Assembly (NCBI GenBank): GCA_963932465.1
Contig: OZ010787.1
Span: forward strand, 30,198,087 to 30,262,086
Length of the DNA: 64,000 bases
Origin: Maratus speciosus
Lineage: Eukaryota > Arthropoda > Arachnida > Araneae > Salticidae
Direction: 5' to 3'
Shown here: piece after piece, positions 1 to 11,982 of the stretch
Position numbering within the stretch: position 1 is the first letter of the stretch
How the letters are laid out: each line of letters begins with the position of its first letter
Translations under genes and position numbers: made by a program
Notes under the pieces: generated by a model
Told to the model about the DNA's origin: nothing
What the model saw: only the letters and a program-made list of their open reading frames with translations
Database searches by the model: none

Positions 1-1215
1 CGGGGCCCCAGAGTCTTAACAGGAATGTAGAAACGTCAGAATAATTAAATGGAAAAAGGGTTCCAAAAATGAAGATCGGATTAAGAGAGGGCAATTTAAT
101 CACAATTTATGGTGCAAAAACTTCAAGGGGCCCTGTACCGAGCCCCAATGGGCTAGGGACAAAGCTGGCATGTAGTTGGGAATAAAGATATTTTTTGTAG
201 ATTTTAAAGTAATCGGAGGAGGCTACAACTATGTTAAAGAAAATTGTATGCAATTCGGATAATTTTTAAAGAAGTTGCACCAAGGGCCCCTAGAAGGCGA
301 TTAATATTGAAAAATGGTGGTAGCTGAAGCTTGAGAAAATTTTTTGGTCGCTCATGTTGTAGCTGGAGGACCTAAGAAGACGTTAGAAAAAAAAGCTTCT
401 GAATCGGACCATTTTTAATGGAGCTATAATAGGGGTCCCAAAAGGGGCCAATTGATAGTTAAAGACAGGGCCCTAACATGAAAACATGTTAAAATGTCTT
501 AGTATTTAGCACTTTAGACCTTCAATTAGTCAAAATTAAGCATAGAGAATAATAAGAATTATTCGTTAAAATAATATTTTAAAGAAATGCAAAAAAAAGG
601 AGTAAATGTTTTAAAAAGGGCCGTAGGGCACCAATAAAAATATGAGGGTGTTGCTCTGGGAAGAAGATTCTAAGACTCAACTTTAAAATTATACACTGAG
701 AAGATGAGGAAAATAGGCGATTAAAAATGATTGGTGCACAAAAAGTCCAAGGGGCCCTGGACAGGCCCTATGCACCCCAGGGGGCCCACAGTATTAATTG
801 GGATGTAAAAACGTAAGAATAACTAAATAGAAAGGGAATACCAAAAAGGAAAATCAGATTAAAAGGAAGCAATTTATTAATAATTTATTCGTACAAAATC
901 TTCAAGGGGCCAGGATCTTAACTGAAAAGCAGAAAGACAATAACCACTAAATGGATATAGGTCCCCCAAAATGAAGAAGATGGGATTAAAAGGGGGCAAG
1001 TTCTTAACAATTTAGTGCATAAAAACCTCAAGGGGCACAGGGGCACTGGCCCTTAAAAAAATAAAAATCTGAACCCCAGGTGCATCCGGACCTGTCTGGA
1101 ACTATTCACATCTAAATTTTCAGACTTCTACGTGCAGCAGTTTTCGGTAGCCATCGCACACAGACACACAGACAGACACACACACGCACACACAGAGCGA
1201 TTTGTTCTTTTATTA
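1..1215. repeat. Degenerate tandem repeat with CA-rich tail
   Basis: Units of roughly 131 bp recur at about 1-136, 780-911 and 911-1040. Each pairs a segment like GGAATGTAGAAACG with a later CTTCAAGGGGCC. The stretch between them (137-780) looks like more degenerate versions. It ends in a CACACAGACAGA-rich tail followed by TTTTATTAGTATAGAT, which resembles a retroelement 3' end. No coding region is visible. The family is not recognised. Confidence 0.55.
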
Positions 1216-1385
1216 GTATAGATTGAAAGTTTGAATCCAAAATAAAATAGTTAAATTGTTTGAGAAGAGGTATTTCCATAGAGAAATGATAAAAACTTTA
1301 AAACAGTTCTACTCGAAACTGGCGTTGCCGAGGGAAAAAATGCCGATGGGGAATCCAGGTGATTCTATTCTTCTTAACTCCTTAA

Positions 1386-1548
1386 CACTAGAACTCCCGG
1401 AAATTTTGCTCAAGTTTCAATAGAATATTTCGCCCCAGAATATTTATTTAAAATTATTTAACTGATTCATTTAACGTAATTCATTTAATCATGTGGACAT
1501 TTAATCATGTGGACGGAGTCGATTCGACTCCTCCCGGGCGTTCTAGTG
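1386..1548. mobile_element. TTAA-flanked MITE, 163 bp
   Basis: TTAA at 1382-1385 and 1549-1552 flank ends that both read CACTAGAAC inward. A 17-nt palindrome, GGAGTCGATTCGACTCC, lies at 1515-1531 close to the right end. A relative is at 47067-47262. The TTAA flanks suggest a piggyBac-type mobiliser, which is an inference. Confidence 0.75.
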
Positions 1549-1552
1549 TTAA

Positions 1553-1765
1553 TTCTGGCTCTCGTGATATTCACGGGCTGTGCCTTTTTTTCAGATTATT
1601 CAAATTTGTTTGATTCCCACCAGTTTTATAAAATAGTATGATTGGCATTATTATGGCATGATTTTTTTTTTACCTGTCATTAAATAAGCTGGACATTTCC
1701 TTTTAAATAAAAAAAGTGGTGCCAATTAGCAATTTGAATTTTTAAAACGAAATTTAATGCGACCG
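1553..1765. mobile_element. TTAA-flanked MITE (family A), 213 bp
   Basis: It shares its left TTAA (1549-1552) with the preceding MITE and its right TTAA (1766-1769) with the next. The left end carries the palindrome CGTGATATTCACG (1563-1575) and the right end reads GCGACCG. Related copies are at 17418, 25170 and 45700. Confidence 0.75.
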
Positions 1766-1769
1766 TTAA

Positions 1770-1973
1770 CTCTTTGAGGGGCAAGTGATTGTGCTCCTGT
1801 AATGATGAACTCACACCGGAATCTTTGAAAAATTCTATTTCAAAATAAGTAAAAGCAATTTTACGGCCTTTTTTCCACCAAAGTTAGAAAAGTAAAATTT
1901 AATAAAAATTTTCTGGAGTAAAACTTTATTAATCGTAGGTGGTTTATAATATATACCGGCGCCCCACAAGGGG
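1770..1973. mobile_element. TTAA-flanked MITE (family B), 204 bp
   Basis: TTAA at 1766-1769 and 1974-1977. It begins with CTCTTTGAGGGGCAAG and ends CCCCACAAGGGG. Related copies are at 3945-4147, 28520-28712 (inverted) and 42862-43070. Confidence 0.75.
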
Positions 1974-1977
1974 TTAA

Positions 1978-3940
1978 GGGGTTATGCAGAGTTGCCATGG
2001 AAGTCTGGTATGCAAAGTTGCCAAGTCTACGTCATTTGGATTTCAGCATTTTAATACAGAAAATATTCTTTTATTTAAATTGAATATTTAATGGATTAAA
2101 AAAAAAAATACATTTTCTATAAGATAATAGCGGTGTGCAAAGCCGGAGACTTTACAGTTTTCGGTATGTATCAATTAATGCTGACAATTACAAATCAAAT
2201 AAATGAGAAATTGAATTTATAAAGTTTCTCTTTTCTTTCATTAAATCTGTCATATATACTTGGTTTTAATATGTTTACACATAGGCACTTTTAATATTAC
2301 TTTACTTAAAATTTTTTGAAATTTGAGTTAAAATTTTTTGGTCTTAAAATTAAATTTTTCTTAATAATTATTTGTTTAATGTTTTGCGGTTAATATTAGC
2401 CCAATAGTTTATGGAAATGTAATAATAAAAACTTAACCAGGACCTTTTCTATAGATCTTGTCATCCAGAACACCACCAGGAGACCATTCACAAGTTCAAT
2501 TTGTACTAGCACTTTACCCTCGTTTCGCAGCAGTGGGTGTGTGTTTGTTGTCATCACACAGTTCACACAATCTCTGTTTTAATTTATGTTTCGGGTTCTT
2601 TGTTTAATTTTTTTCTGTAGGAACCCATCTAGTGGTGTCATGTGTGATCAAATACATCCTTAAGGTTTTTGTAAATTTTTCGGTAGCGTTACATGTGTAG
2701 TGACATCTATGAACAAGTATTGGAACTAATTGTTTTATTTGCTAAAGCGAAATTTTAGATAATGAGAATTAATTTCGTCCAACCGTGCGATCGCACATCA
2801 ATTACTTAATTTCGAATTAACTTTGAAAATCTGTCAAGAACATTTGGCCTACTCTATTATTATAAAATTTTATGATAAATTTCACCAATCTATATATCAG
2901 TCCTAGTCACATTACACAAGACATCTTCAGTGAAAGACTAAAATGGTTAGAAAGATAGTAGAATGAGCAAGAGACCTCCAGACTAGCCGCGTGGATAGTA
3001 TACACTCTATGGCCCAGAGAGTAATGTTCAAACAAAAGTCTTTTAAATGGTGCTTGTTTTGAGTCAGACAATCAAATGTTGTGCACGTGATATTCATAGC
3101 GGTGTGTCATTGTTATGCATGCGCATTGTTAGAGAACAACATCATTAAATCGGTTTCCTGAACAAATGTACAGCTTTTGCAGCAAAGAAAGAGTTACAAT
3201 CACTGTATTTAAGAACTCCATCTTAAAAAATTTCTTACATGGCGTGAATTACAACAGCATGGCGGAAATAACTTCGGTAAAATCAATATACGATCATTAT
3301 GATGCTATCAGAGAAGTTTCCTTAGAAGGGTACTATAATTTAATGTGCTCTCCTTTAGCAGTGGTAGTGTTTCTCCAGGCTCAAATAAATGACGTCCCTT
3401 ATTAATAAAACGTATGGATCAACAATTGCTCTCTAGTAAGATCACGAGCACCATCTTTGTTTATTTTGCTAATAACTAACATCAACTACAAGACTCTCTT
3501 TACCTGGGAGGACGCGCACCCGTCCTGATAGACCCTGAGTGCGTATGGTTTTTATAATTGTCATCACTATTTTTTTAAGTAATTTTCAACTTATTTTATC
3601 GCAGAATTTCTAACAATTGTAATAAGGTGACGATTAATATTTGTATTTAATGGTGACAAAGTAAAAATCATTCATATCCTGGGTATGCGCGCGTTCTCCC
3701 GGTTTAAGAACATTAACTTCTGCGTCATCCGGTATAAAGAAATCTGAAGGCGACTTGAAAGCATTATATCTTTTTTTAGCAGCCAAAAATGTTTCATAAT
3801 AATTCAATAAGACTTCCAAAGAGGGAAAAAATGATATCTAAAGTTAACGGTGCTCGATGCGGTGGGAGATTAAGCAGGCAAGAAGGAGGATTTAATGACC
3901 CGGATAGTTTTAAATACCACGACAACCATACATATTTCTA
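1978..3940. other. No gene recognised
   Basis: AT-rich DNA without a convincing gene. A 79-codon ORF at 3166-3405 (+) starts with a Met-Tyr-Ser-Phe and has no motif I recognise; it could be chance. A weak tRNA-like segment near 2978-3045 is too degenerate to call. Confidence 0.4.
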
Positions 3941-3944
3941 TTAA

Positions 3945-4147
3945 TCCCTTGAGGGGCAAGAAATTGCGTTTGTGTAATGCTGAATTCTCACCGGAAAGTT
4001 AGAAAAATTTTATTTCAAAATAAGGAAAAGCAATTTTACGACTTTTTTCAACCAAAGTTAGAAAAGTGAAATTTCATAAAAATTTTCTGGTGCAAATCTT
4101 CATTAATCGTAGGTGGGATAAAATATATCTCACCGCCACCCAAGAGA
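3945..4147. mobile_element. TTAA-flanked MITE (family B), 203 bp
   Basis: TTAA at 3941-3944 and 4148-4151. The left end TCCCTTGAGGGGCAAG and the internal segment TTTCAAAATAAGGAAAAGC match the copy at 1770-1973 in the same orientation. Confidence 0.75.
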
Positions 4148-4644
4148 TTAAATTGAGTTCAGAAACACATAAGCAGAAAATTCTGGGGCTTGATAACGAA
4201 AAATGGCGCCATCTCGAGCCGGTAGACATCTGAGCGTCGTAGCGGTTACGAACCACACATTGTTCTCTCAGATGTTGGTATAACATTAAAACATAGCAGC
4301 CGGTTGCACTATATTATAATTAGTGGTTAGGCGACTTCAGATGATCAGAAATTGGGGTGCTATTCCCCCAGATGGCTGTGCGTGACACCGCTGAAGGCTC
4401 AGTGTGCAAAGGGATTGCTTACAGTTGAATTTAGATTATTTGGTTTCGATTGGATGCATATATCTTCTCATCATTGTCTAGGCACAATTTTGAATACAAA
4501 CATGGCCGAATACGCATAAGTTGTAACAAAGAGAGTTGTGTGCTGCCGGAACTGCTATTAACACTATACGTGCTGCAAACAGTGTTGCCAAATCTGGCGG
4601 GAGTTTCATTCAGAAATTTCGAGTTCACGCAAGAAACGTTTTAA

Positions 4645-5045
4645 CCCTTTATCTACTGACGGTACTTATAAGTACCACTCACTTTAAACTTTCATCCCAT
4701 AGTGAATATTACTAATATTTTAATGGCTCTTTGCAAAAACACTCTTTTTACTCCACTTTATCCGGATACATGGCAGCAGTTGTTCTAGGTTTGTTATTTT
4801 AGCGAGGAAGAAAGCTACCTTTGCTACAGGTGATGTGTTTTGTGCCAACATTTTGTACAGATTGTCACGCTCGCCATTTTATTGCTGCAAACACAGTAAA
4901 GGATATAAGTTAAGTGTTGGGGGTTTTTTTATGTGTCCATTGTTCTCTTAGAATAGAGTTTGACTAGCTATTTTAGGTGAATAGTGTATTTATTTGATTT
5001 AACAGTTGAATTACTCGCTGGTACTTATAAGTACCGGCAGTACAT
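4645..5045. mobile_element. MITE family D, boundaries uncertain
   Basis: It starts after TTAA (4641-4644) with CCCTTTATCTACTGAC and a 16-nt perfect palindrome GGTACTTATAAGTACC at 4661-4676. The same palindrome recurs near 5022-5037. The right end is not clear; this may be one element or two decayed pieces. Confidence 0.45.
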
Positions 5046-5364
5046 TGGATGTTGGAGAGAAACTACTTGTTTACTTTTCTTCTGTGTAGTTATCCATCGT
5101 TTTCATCTGCTTTTAAAATGTAATTACTAATATGTAGTGTAGTAATGATTACCCTGGTATTTCTTTTCTGTTTCATTGTTATTGTTTAAAGAAAATCGAA
5201 AAAGTTGTGGCACCGGCTCGTTTTTGCTATGCTAGAAATAGTATATGTAAATTCATATATTGCATATGTGGAGAAGCGAGAGATAATGTTGTCCCTGGAA
5301 TATAGACGTCGCATAACTAGATGACTGCTAACAAGATCGAAACCTAAAAAAAATATTTTTTTAA

Positions 5365-5535
5365 CCCTTTCAGGGGCAAAGAATTTCAATTCTAAAGTGT
5401 TGAAATAAATGATTGGCACCGGAATTTGCCAAACGATTTATTTGTAAATAAGAAAAAGACTATATTTCACATACTTATAAATCGAAAATATTTCCTGGTG
5501 CCATTTGAAATACCTTGTGGGTTTTCTGTTACGAT
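5365..5535. mobile_element. TTAA-type MITE (family C), right end decayed
   Basis: TTAA at 5361-5364 is followed by CCCTTTCAGGGGCAAAG, and AGAATTTCAATTCT forms a small stem at the usual position. The interior (GGCACCGGAATTTGCC, then AAATAAGAAAAAG) matches family C copies at 13276, 55736, 57597 and 63574. Confidence 0.6.
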
Positions 5536-5544
5536 ATTTTAGTC

Positions 5545-5716
5545 ATAGTGTACTGACGGTACTTTAAAGTACCACTTTAATTAATTACCTCTAAATAATT
5601 AAATTTCTCACGGGTGAGTATTTTTTTATGTTTATCCTTTAATTTTCATTGTAGTAACCAAGAAAATATATTACATGAAAACAATTACAGTAGATCATAA
5701 TTCTGTAGAAAAAGGG
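5545..5716. mobile_element. MITE family D fragment
   Basis: It contains TACTGACGGTACTTTAAAGT, with a GTACTTTAAAGTAC palindrome replacing the GGTACTTATAAGTACC of other copies, and ends GTAGAAAAAGGG at TTAA (5717-5720). The left border is uncertain. Confidence 0.45.
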
Positions 5717-5832
5717 TTAATATTAACTTTCCGTTACTTATTCACGAAATACCTATCATTAAAATAAATAAAAATAACTATTCAAACTTACTGGGGAGAA
5801 TTTACAATTTCTTAACGTGAGTTTCATTAATG

Positions 5833-6089
5833 ACCACCGCATCTTGAATACTAGGCCTGAGTGCTGACACAAAAATGGCGACTCTCGTAGGATAATTTTT
5901 TTACGTATGTACTGTCAGGTAAATTTAGAAACTAGTATTTTATAAAATATTTCTATGACTTGTTTATTCTCAGAAAAAAAATCGGGAAAAAGTGTTAAAA
6001 ATTATTGGTAACAAAGTTCAAGGGACTGCTCACACGTCGAAAGAAAATCAGCCTTAGGTGTCAGCACTCAGTTTTCAGGTGGCGGTGAT
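5833..6089. mobile_element. Foldback MITE (family L)
   Basis: Inverted arms: the left has CCTGAGTGCTGACAC followed by AAAAATGGCG, and the right arm (about 6050-6085) carries GTGTCAGCACTCAG and GGTGGCGGTG. A second copy is at 33902-34172. Confidence 0.6.
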
Positions 6090-8082
6090 ATAACGCATGA
6101 ATGCGTCAGCGGCATGTACAGTGTAAAGCGCCATACTCTATAAACATCCTAAGTTATAGTCCGAGGTGTTCATAGACCACCTCGGCTAATCTGAATTTGG
6201 GGGACTGCATCCAGGAAATGTTGCAACCAGGAGTCAGACTGATTGCCCAATGCTTCTATATATTGCAGCAGTAATTTGGATGACCGTTTGTGGTGCAGAT
6301 TGTTTAAACCTTTTTCAGCACGCGGAAGATTGCCGGACTCGCATTTACATCTCATACACTACAGTCCTATGATAAATTTTGGTTCACGATAGAAAGCCGT
6401 AAAATGAAGTTCCTCAGCCTCATCTTTGGCATGTTTATAAATCGATTCCATATCGTGTGCACACAGCCGCGTGTTTTGGTCATACCATATAATGATTCTC
6501 GCTATTTCTTTTTGCTAAATTGCTTTATAAATTTGATTGTTTATTTAAATCAACATGCGTTATATGCTCAATAAACATAATAGATTTCTATTTCTTCTTG
6601 ATGTTGTAATTTTCAAGAACGTTAGAGTATTATATAAAAGAATCTTACTATTTTAATAATCATTAACTTTCCATGAAAAAGAATGCATGAATCACATTTT
6701 CAAATTGGTATTATGCACTATTACATTATTAAAACTATATTTTTAAAAGTAACATATAAAAAAATGTGCTCCTTTTTTTCGAAGATGACACATTCAAATG
6801 AACATGATAATTATAGCAAAAATAGAGCTTATAGGTCTCTGTAATAACATAATAGTTCTTCTCTTTTTAAAATTGATAGAATAGGATTTTTTTTTAATTT
6901 AGTTATTTTGTATAACCTGCATTAATATATTTTATATCATAGTGTACATTTCTAATAAGATAAAGGGGAAAAATAATATTTGTAAAAAACTCATTCTTTA
7001 AAAGATAAATTAATATTGCATTTATTAATTTTCACACGTGAAATGGATTTTAAGAAACGTTTTGAAAAATCTTGACAATAGAACAATTTTCGAAGAATTT
7101 AGTACTAAATGTTTCATATTAAATTTATTTATATTTCGATTATTCCTACTTTTCCTTTTTCACTTATTTTAAACCTTCATTAATCATTCTTTTGTTATTT
7201 TTCAATGAAGTTTTTTAAGTCTTTTGGAAAGCACAAGAAATTTAGTTGTCAGCGAAATGCCATTAATTTTCCTTTAAATGATGTCTTGACATTTATATTG
7301 TTTTTAGAATTATTGGAAATATGTAAAAGTTTTGAAATTATTAATATACACATCCATTCTCAGCCAATTTTCACTGACAGCTTTTCTTTCATGTATTAGT
7401 CTTTGTGGAGTATAATAGTAATATAATCGATTGTGAACAGTACTTTATTCACTTTTAAAACCAATGTATTAAATTAATTACATAAAAAGGTAAAAATAAA
7501 AAAAAGCTGAAAATTGGATAAGGTGGAGTGAGCGTTATGTAAGGGTGAATTAAGAAATTAGCCTTTGGTGAATATTAGGTAATTTTTAATAAAACAACAA
7601 AAAAGGACATCAAGTTATAGTTTCAGATCTTATTGAATGCCAGCTGACGTAGAGTAAATATAGTTTGATTTGACTCAACAGAGAGTTTTTGTGGCAATAA
7701 TGTATTGATATCCACATCTACTAAATTCCATTGTTGTCGATGTCGCCTATATTTAGTAGTAAAGGTCGATCCTATACTAAATTTCTCCACGCGTCCCTAT
7801 AAGAAAGTATGTACATGGTATAATGGTACTTTTTAAAACGTAACCTAGTAATGTGTACCAGTCATATTCCTATATTATCTGCAGTCATATTCCTATTTTG
7901 TGACAACTAGACGTGTTTTACAAAAAGTTGTTCCTAGTAAATCGTCAAGAAATCTAACAGAGAGACAGGCATAACATATTAGGAGCGTAATGAAATTTAT
8001 ATAGGACCAGCACAAAAACGAGCCCTATCAAAGAACAACGAAGCAGAATAAGTAAATAGAAATGCTTAATTCATCTTTAAAA
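6090..8082. other. No gene recognised
   Basis: Mostly very AT-rich, with only short ORFs of about 60 codons that resemble nothing I know. A short hairpin around GAGGTGTTCATAGACCACCTC is at 6162-6182. Confidence 0.4.
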
Positions 8083-8519
8083 GTTAAACTTACTCTATGC
8101 GCAAACAACTAAAAAGATGAGACAATATTTTTTTTTTAAATGTTAAATTACTTTAATATCCTTAGTACTTTCAACTATAAAAACATACCCTTGGTCAGAG
8201 AAATACAAGATATACTACAGTCATACAGGGTAACTTTGAACCATGGGGAGTAACTTTTCACCATCTCCTAATTTGCAATATTTTTGACTCCAAAAGACTA
8301 AATAAACTTCAGAATTGTGCTCTGTTGGCAAGGTTCTAAACTGGCATTTCTCCTCTTTATTTTAGAAAATTAATTAGCAACATTATGCGCAATTAATTGC
8401 ACCATCTAACTATTTTTGTGAAGTACTATATTCAAGTTAATTTTGAATGCTGTTTTGAAGTTGTTGTAATTCAATTAAATTTTCATAGTAAGTAACAATA
8501 TACTAATTTATTGGACATA

Positions 8520-10014
8520 CGCTGGTTGCCAAAAATTAAGGAAAAACAACAAAAGTAGTGATTACTCAAAATGTTACGAGTAGATTTTAATAAAACTGAG
8601 GCACAATTTACAACACATAGTAAGGTATAAAATGACATTAAAAGAAATTACCAGACGATTGTGGTGTTTAAGAAATTAATACAATTATAAAATAAACAAA
8701 ATAAATGTCTCAGTTTGTTATAGGAAAAGTTCCTTTAATATGGAGTATGATCACCCCTAGAAGCAATACAGCACATACAGTGAAGTGTGATAATGTCAAT
8801 TATGCTATCGATAAGTTTGCTGGGAAGTGCGAGCCATTTCTCTTGTAAAGCAGTTGTAAGCGTGGCAAGTGTCTGAGGAGGGAGATTGAGAGCAGACACA
8901 CATCATCCTAAAGCATCCCAAAGATGCTCAATGGGATTCAAGTTAAGTGATCGCGCTGGCCATTCCGTGCTCTGAATTGTTTGGTGCTGAAGATAATCTT
9001 CTACGGTGTGAACCCTGTGCGGTCTAGCGTTATCGTCCTGTAACAGGAAATCTTTACTTATTTCACCAGCATAATGGTGCACATAAGCATCAAGAATTTC
9101 ACCTCTATAGCCGTTTTCATTCACTGTTCCACGTGGAAAGACATGGGGTCTGAACGCCCGCCCAAAGAGATAACATCCCAAACACAGACACTGCTTCCTC
9201 CATACGAATCTCTTTTACGAATGCTTAATAGATGATAGCGTGTTCCCTGTTCTCCCCAAATCAAACAATGTTTACTATCGGATTGGAGGCTAAACTGGAA
9301 CTCATTTGTGACGAGAACACGCCTCTATTGATCAGTCGTCCAGTGGACATGTTGACGTGCCCACCTTAAACATTCCCTCCGGAGACATGAGGTGAGCGGG
9401 ACAAAAATATCTGGTCGCATCGCGTAAAGACCACCTTCATGAAGCTTTCTACGCACAGTAGACGTTGATACCAACCTTCTAGTGACTGCAACAAGAACGG
9501 ATTTAAGATGAGAGGGGGTTGCTTTTTTATGCCTTCGTACACATAACCACAAATATCGGTCATCGGTGCTTGTCGTAGCTCTTGCTCGTCCTTCGCTGAA
9601 CCTTCTGGAGGCCGAACCAGTGATTTGAAAGTATTATCAAAGCCTATGAACCACACAAGGACTCACATTTAGTCATCTGGCCACCTCTGTAAGACATTCG
9701 CCTACATCCAATCTTCCAATAGCTCTATATCGCAATTATTCGGACAAATGATGCCTCGAAGTCATACTAATGAATGGACTATCTCAGTTTTCCTATCTCA
9801 TAATCACAGAGATACCAGCAGCCCTACTCTCCAGCATGCATTTTTATGCTCCGCACAGATGACGCAATCCGATTGCAACGCTACTAATTTACATATTGTA
9901 ATTTTAATCAGCATCTTTTAGTTAACAACATATCCAAATTTCATACGGATAGGCTAATGTTTGAACGAGTTATCGCTCTTTTTGTGATTTTTCCTTAATT
10001 TTTGGAAACCAGTG
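8520..10014 (-). mobile_element. Tc1-like transposon, 1495 bp
   Basis: Inverted repeats of about 40 bp begin CGCTGGTTGCCAAAAATTAA on the left and CACTGGTTTCCAAAAATTAA on the right, flanked by TA at 8518-8519 and 10015-10016. The transposase is on the minus strand and is broken. It is inserted in the 8218-11110 element. Confidence 0.92.
8903..9640 (-). pseudogene. Tc1-like transposase pseudogene
   Basis: This encoded the DDE transposase that cuts and pastes the surrounding Tc1 element in the nucleus. Reading leftward from 9640, a helix-turn-helix linker (TGSASRRFSEGRARATT) and a second DNA-binding domain (TVRRKLHEGGL) are visible. The catalytic domain follows, with SYGGSSVCVW, then LLQDDNARPHR and SLNLNPIEHLWDALG near the end. 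An in-frame TAG interrupts the protein just after WTTDQ at about 9327. The usual first catalytic motif (family T-D-E) reads VTNEFQF, so the first Asp is Asn. A frameshift lies between about 9150 and 9181, and the N-terminus beyond 9640 is not readable in one frame. The second Asp and the final Glu (PIEHLW) are present. It cannot make an active enzyme. Confidence 0.92.
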
Positions 10015-10846
10015 TATAATTATCTAAATGTTGTAAATGTGTTAATATTTTGTGATTATTTATTTGTTAATAGTTAATAAACTTTAAAATAAGAAGGCAC
10101 TACCATTTTACCACATTTTCAGGGTAACTTTGAGCCGGCTCAAAGTTATACTGATGTTTATAATTTACTGATTATAGGAGCTACTGTCAAAAATTTCCCA
10201 TATTTGCACGTATATTTTATATAAATGCCAAAATCGTGCATTAGATATAACATGTAAATATTTTCACAAATATGTGTAAAATACATAAAATTCATTTAAA
10301 GGCGTTATTAGGGGCGGGGCAACTCAAATTTGACATTTCATACATTCGACATTTTTTATTCTTCTTTGAATAATGTTGTACTAATATGTATTACTATAAC
10401 TATGGATATATTACTGAGTTAAAACATTGAAAATTATTTTTCACTGCATTTTTATGTTTTATATGGACAATAAACAGTTTTTTTTATTTCTAAATATTCA
10501 TGGTTCTCTTCTTCCACTTTTTTTATGCATAATATTTGTTGAGATATCATAAATTATACAAAACTTGTGATGTGGGGAATTGTAAATTGGGAGTCTTTAC
10601 ATATCTGAAAACATTGTTGGGGGTTCAAAGTTGCCCTGACTATAATACTTTTTTGTATAATTTGTTATTTTATATAATATTTAGCATATGGTGCAAAGTT
10701 ACCCTAAATGGCTGTGTAACTTTGAACCAGGTTAAAAATTCATTTCTATTGCTTTTATCATTATTATTCCTTAATTTTTGATAGTCGTATAATAATTTAG
10801 GATAATTTCTTCTCTTTTATGCCATTATTTGCAACAATATTCTTAA

Positions 10847-11046
10847 CCCTCTGTCTACCAGAAGGGTCCAATGGACCCGATATGTACATTCAAAATATTT
10901 ATTCAAACCAGAAATTTCTTCAAAACAAACTAAATTTATGAATCAGACAATAATAAGTTAAATAAACAAATTAAATAGTTTTAAGTAAAAATTCTGGTGT
11001 AAAATGTTTTTATAAAACTTGAGTAAAATTTTCGGTAGTTCTAGGG
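10847..11046. mobile_element. TTAA-flanked MITE, 200 bp
   Basis: TTAA at 10843-10846 and 11047-11050. The left end is CCCTCTGTCTACC, followed by the 15-nt palindrome GGGTCCAATGGACCC (10864-10878); the right end is CGGTAGTTCTAGGG. It is in the opposite orientation to, and exactly the same length as, the copy at 32252-32451. Confidence 0.85.
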
Positions 11047-11162
11047 TTAAAATAAGAGTGTGGCATATGAAAATACAGAAAATTTGGATCAAAGTTACCC
11101 TGAATGACTATACTGTTATTAGCGTCTTATTTACAAAATTCACGTAGATGGTGTCGAAAAGA

Positions 11163-11814
11163 TAACTACAAACTTGCGCCGTTCAACTTTTATATAAGAC
11201 GAGCGTTTAGTGTTTGCTCTATTAACTACCTTGAAAATGAATTAAATACCATTAGAAACATTGCAGTTGAGAATGGTTTCCCAATACGCATTATTGTTAA
11301 GCTAATCAACTCACAGAAAAAATATCCAAAAATACAAAAGACTCCATGGAGTAATAAGAGATATTGCAAAATGAAGTACATACCCGCACTTTTTGAAAAA
11401 CCTACACATGCACTTTTTCGCTTTGACGTAAACAACGCCAGTCCTCCAGCAAAACTGAAAGACCTCATTTGTGTCAAAATAGACCCGATCCCGAAAGATG
11501 AAATTTCTGGTGTATATATAATTCCACTGACAACAGAAAATATTTATCTCGAATACATAGGAATGACTTCGCGTAAACTTAAAGTTCGTATTAAAGAACA
11601 TTTGAGAGTTTTAATGTACAACCGACCAACAACAGCCCTGTTGGGACTTAACCAGAAGCAGAATATACAAGTTAATTTCGAAGCCGCAAAAATTATATAT
11701 CCCTTAAAGAATTATCACGATTTAATTATCCGCGAATCAATAGAAATTATTACTCAAGAAAATATTGTTTGTAATGACGTTTTATCCTACATCGTACCCA
11801 TACCCATAATTTAG
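11163..11814 (+). pseudogene. PLE C-terminal fragment with GIY-YIG endonuclease domain
   Basis: This is the 3' part of a Penelope-like polyprotein. The GIY-YIG endonuclease nicks the target DNA that primes reverse transcription. The segment KLAPFNFYIRRAFSVCSINY aligns with KLAAFNSYVYRALNICSSDS of the PLE at 14730-16694, so the fragment begins after the reverse transcriptase palm. The endonuclease signature reads SGVYIIPL, then YIGMTSRKLKVRIKEH, with a later RESIEII that may hold the catalytic Glu. The open frame runs back to an ATG at 11104, but that start lies in the flanking transposon and inverted arm, so it is not the real start. No reverse transcriptase motifs remain. Intact to its stop but 5'-truncated, it is probably inactive. 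It is clearly diverged from the second PLE, so the two belong to different subfamilies. Confidence 0.85.
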
Positions 11815-11982
11815 CACAGTTTGCTTAAAGAATCATAAAATGAGTAATATTCCACTTCCCTATATCCATGTTTTATTTTCCCAATGTTTTCCGGATCTAA
11901 AAGATTGACTTCCACTTTCATTCCTTTCGACACCATCTCAGTGAATTTTGAAAATAAGACGTTAATAACAGTAGTATTTCTT

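Larger units (their letters stand above)
8218..11110. mobile_element. TA-flanked TIR transposon inside PLE 1
   Basis: Ends read CAGTCATACAGGGTAACTTT and, on the other strand, TAGTCATTCAGGGTAACTTT, with TA at 8216-8217 and 11111-11112. Removing the element and one TA restores TACTACTGTTATTA, exactly the reverse complement of the intact arm near 11967-11980. Further AACTTTGA repeats lie at 10126, 10620, 10690 and 10716. Without its Tc1 passenger it is about 1.4 kb and has no recognisable transposase. TA duplication and CAGT-like ends suggest a Tc1/mariner/pogo relative. Confidence 0.8.

Noticed and set aside
2978..3045. tRNA-like segment with TAGCCGCGTGG and TGTTCAAACAA
   Set aside because: The A-box position 7 and the B-box final C do not fit, and no stems form; too degenerate to call a tRNA or SINE.
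3166..3405. 79-codon ORF as a host gene or exon
   Set aside because: No motif, no splice-site support and no homologous copy in the window; length is compatible with chance.
11226..11601. Minus-strand ORFs opposite the PLE fragment
   Set aside because: Antisense shadows of the GIY-YIG reading frame.
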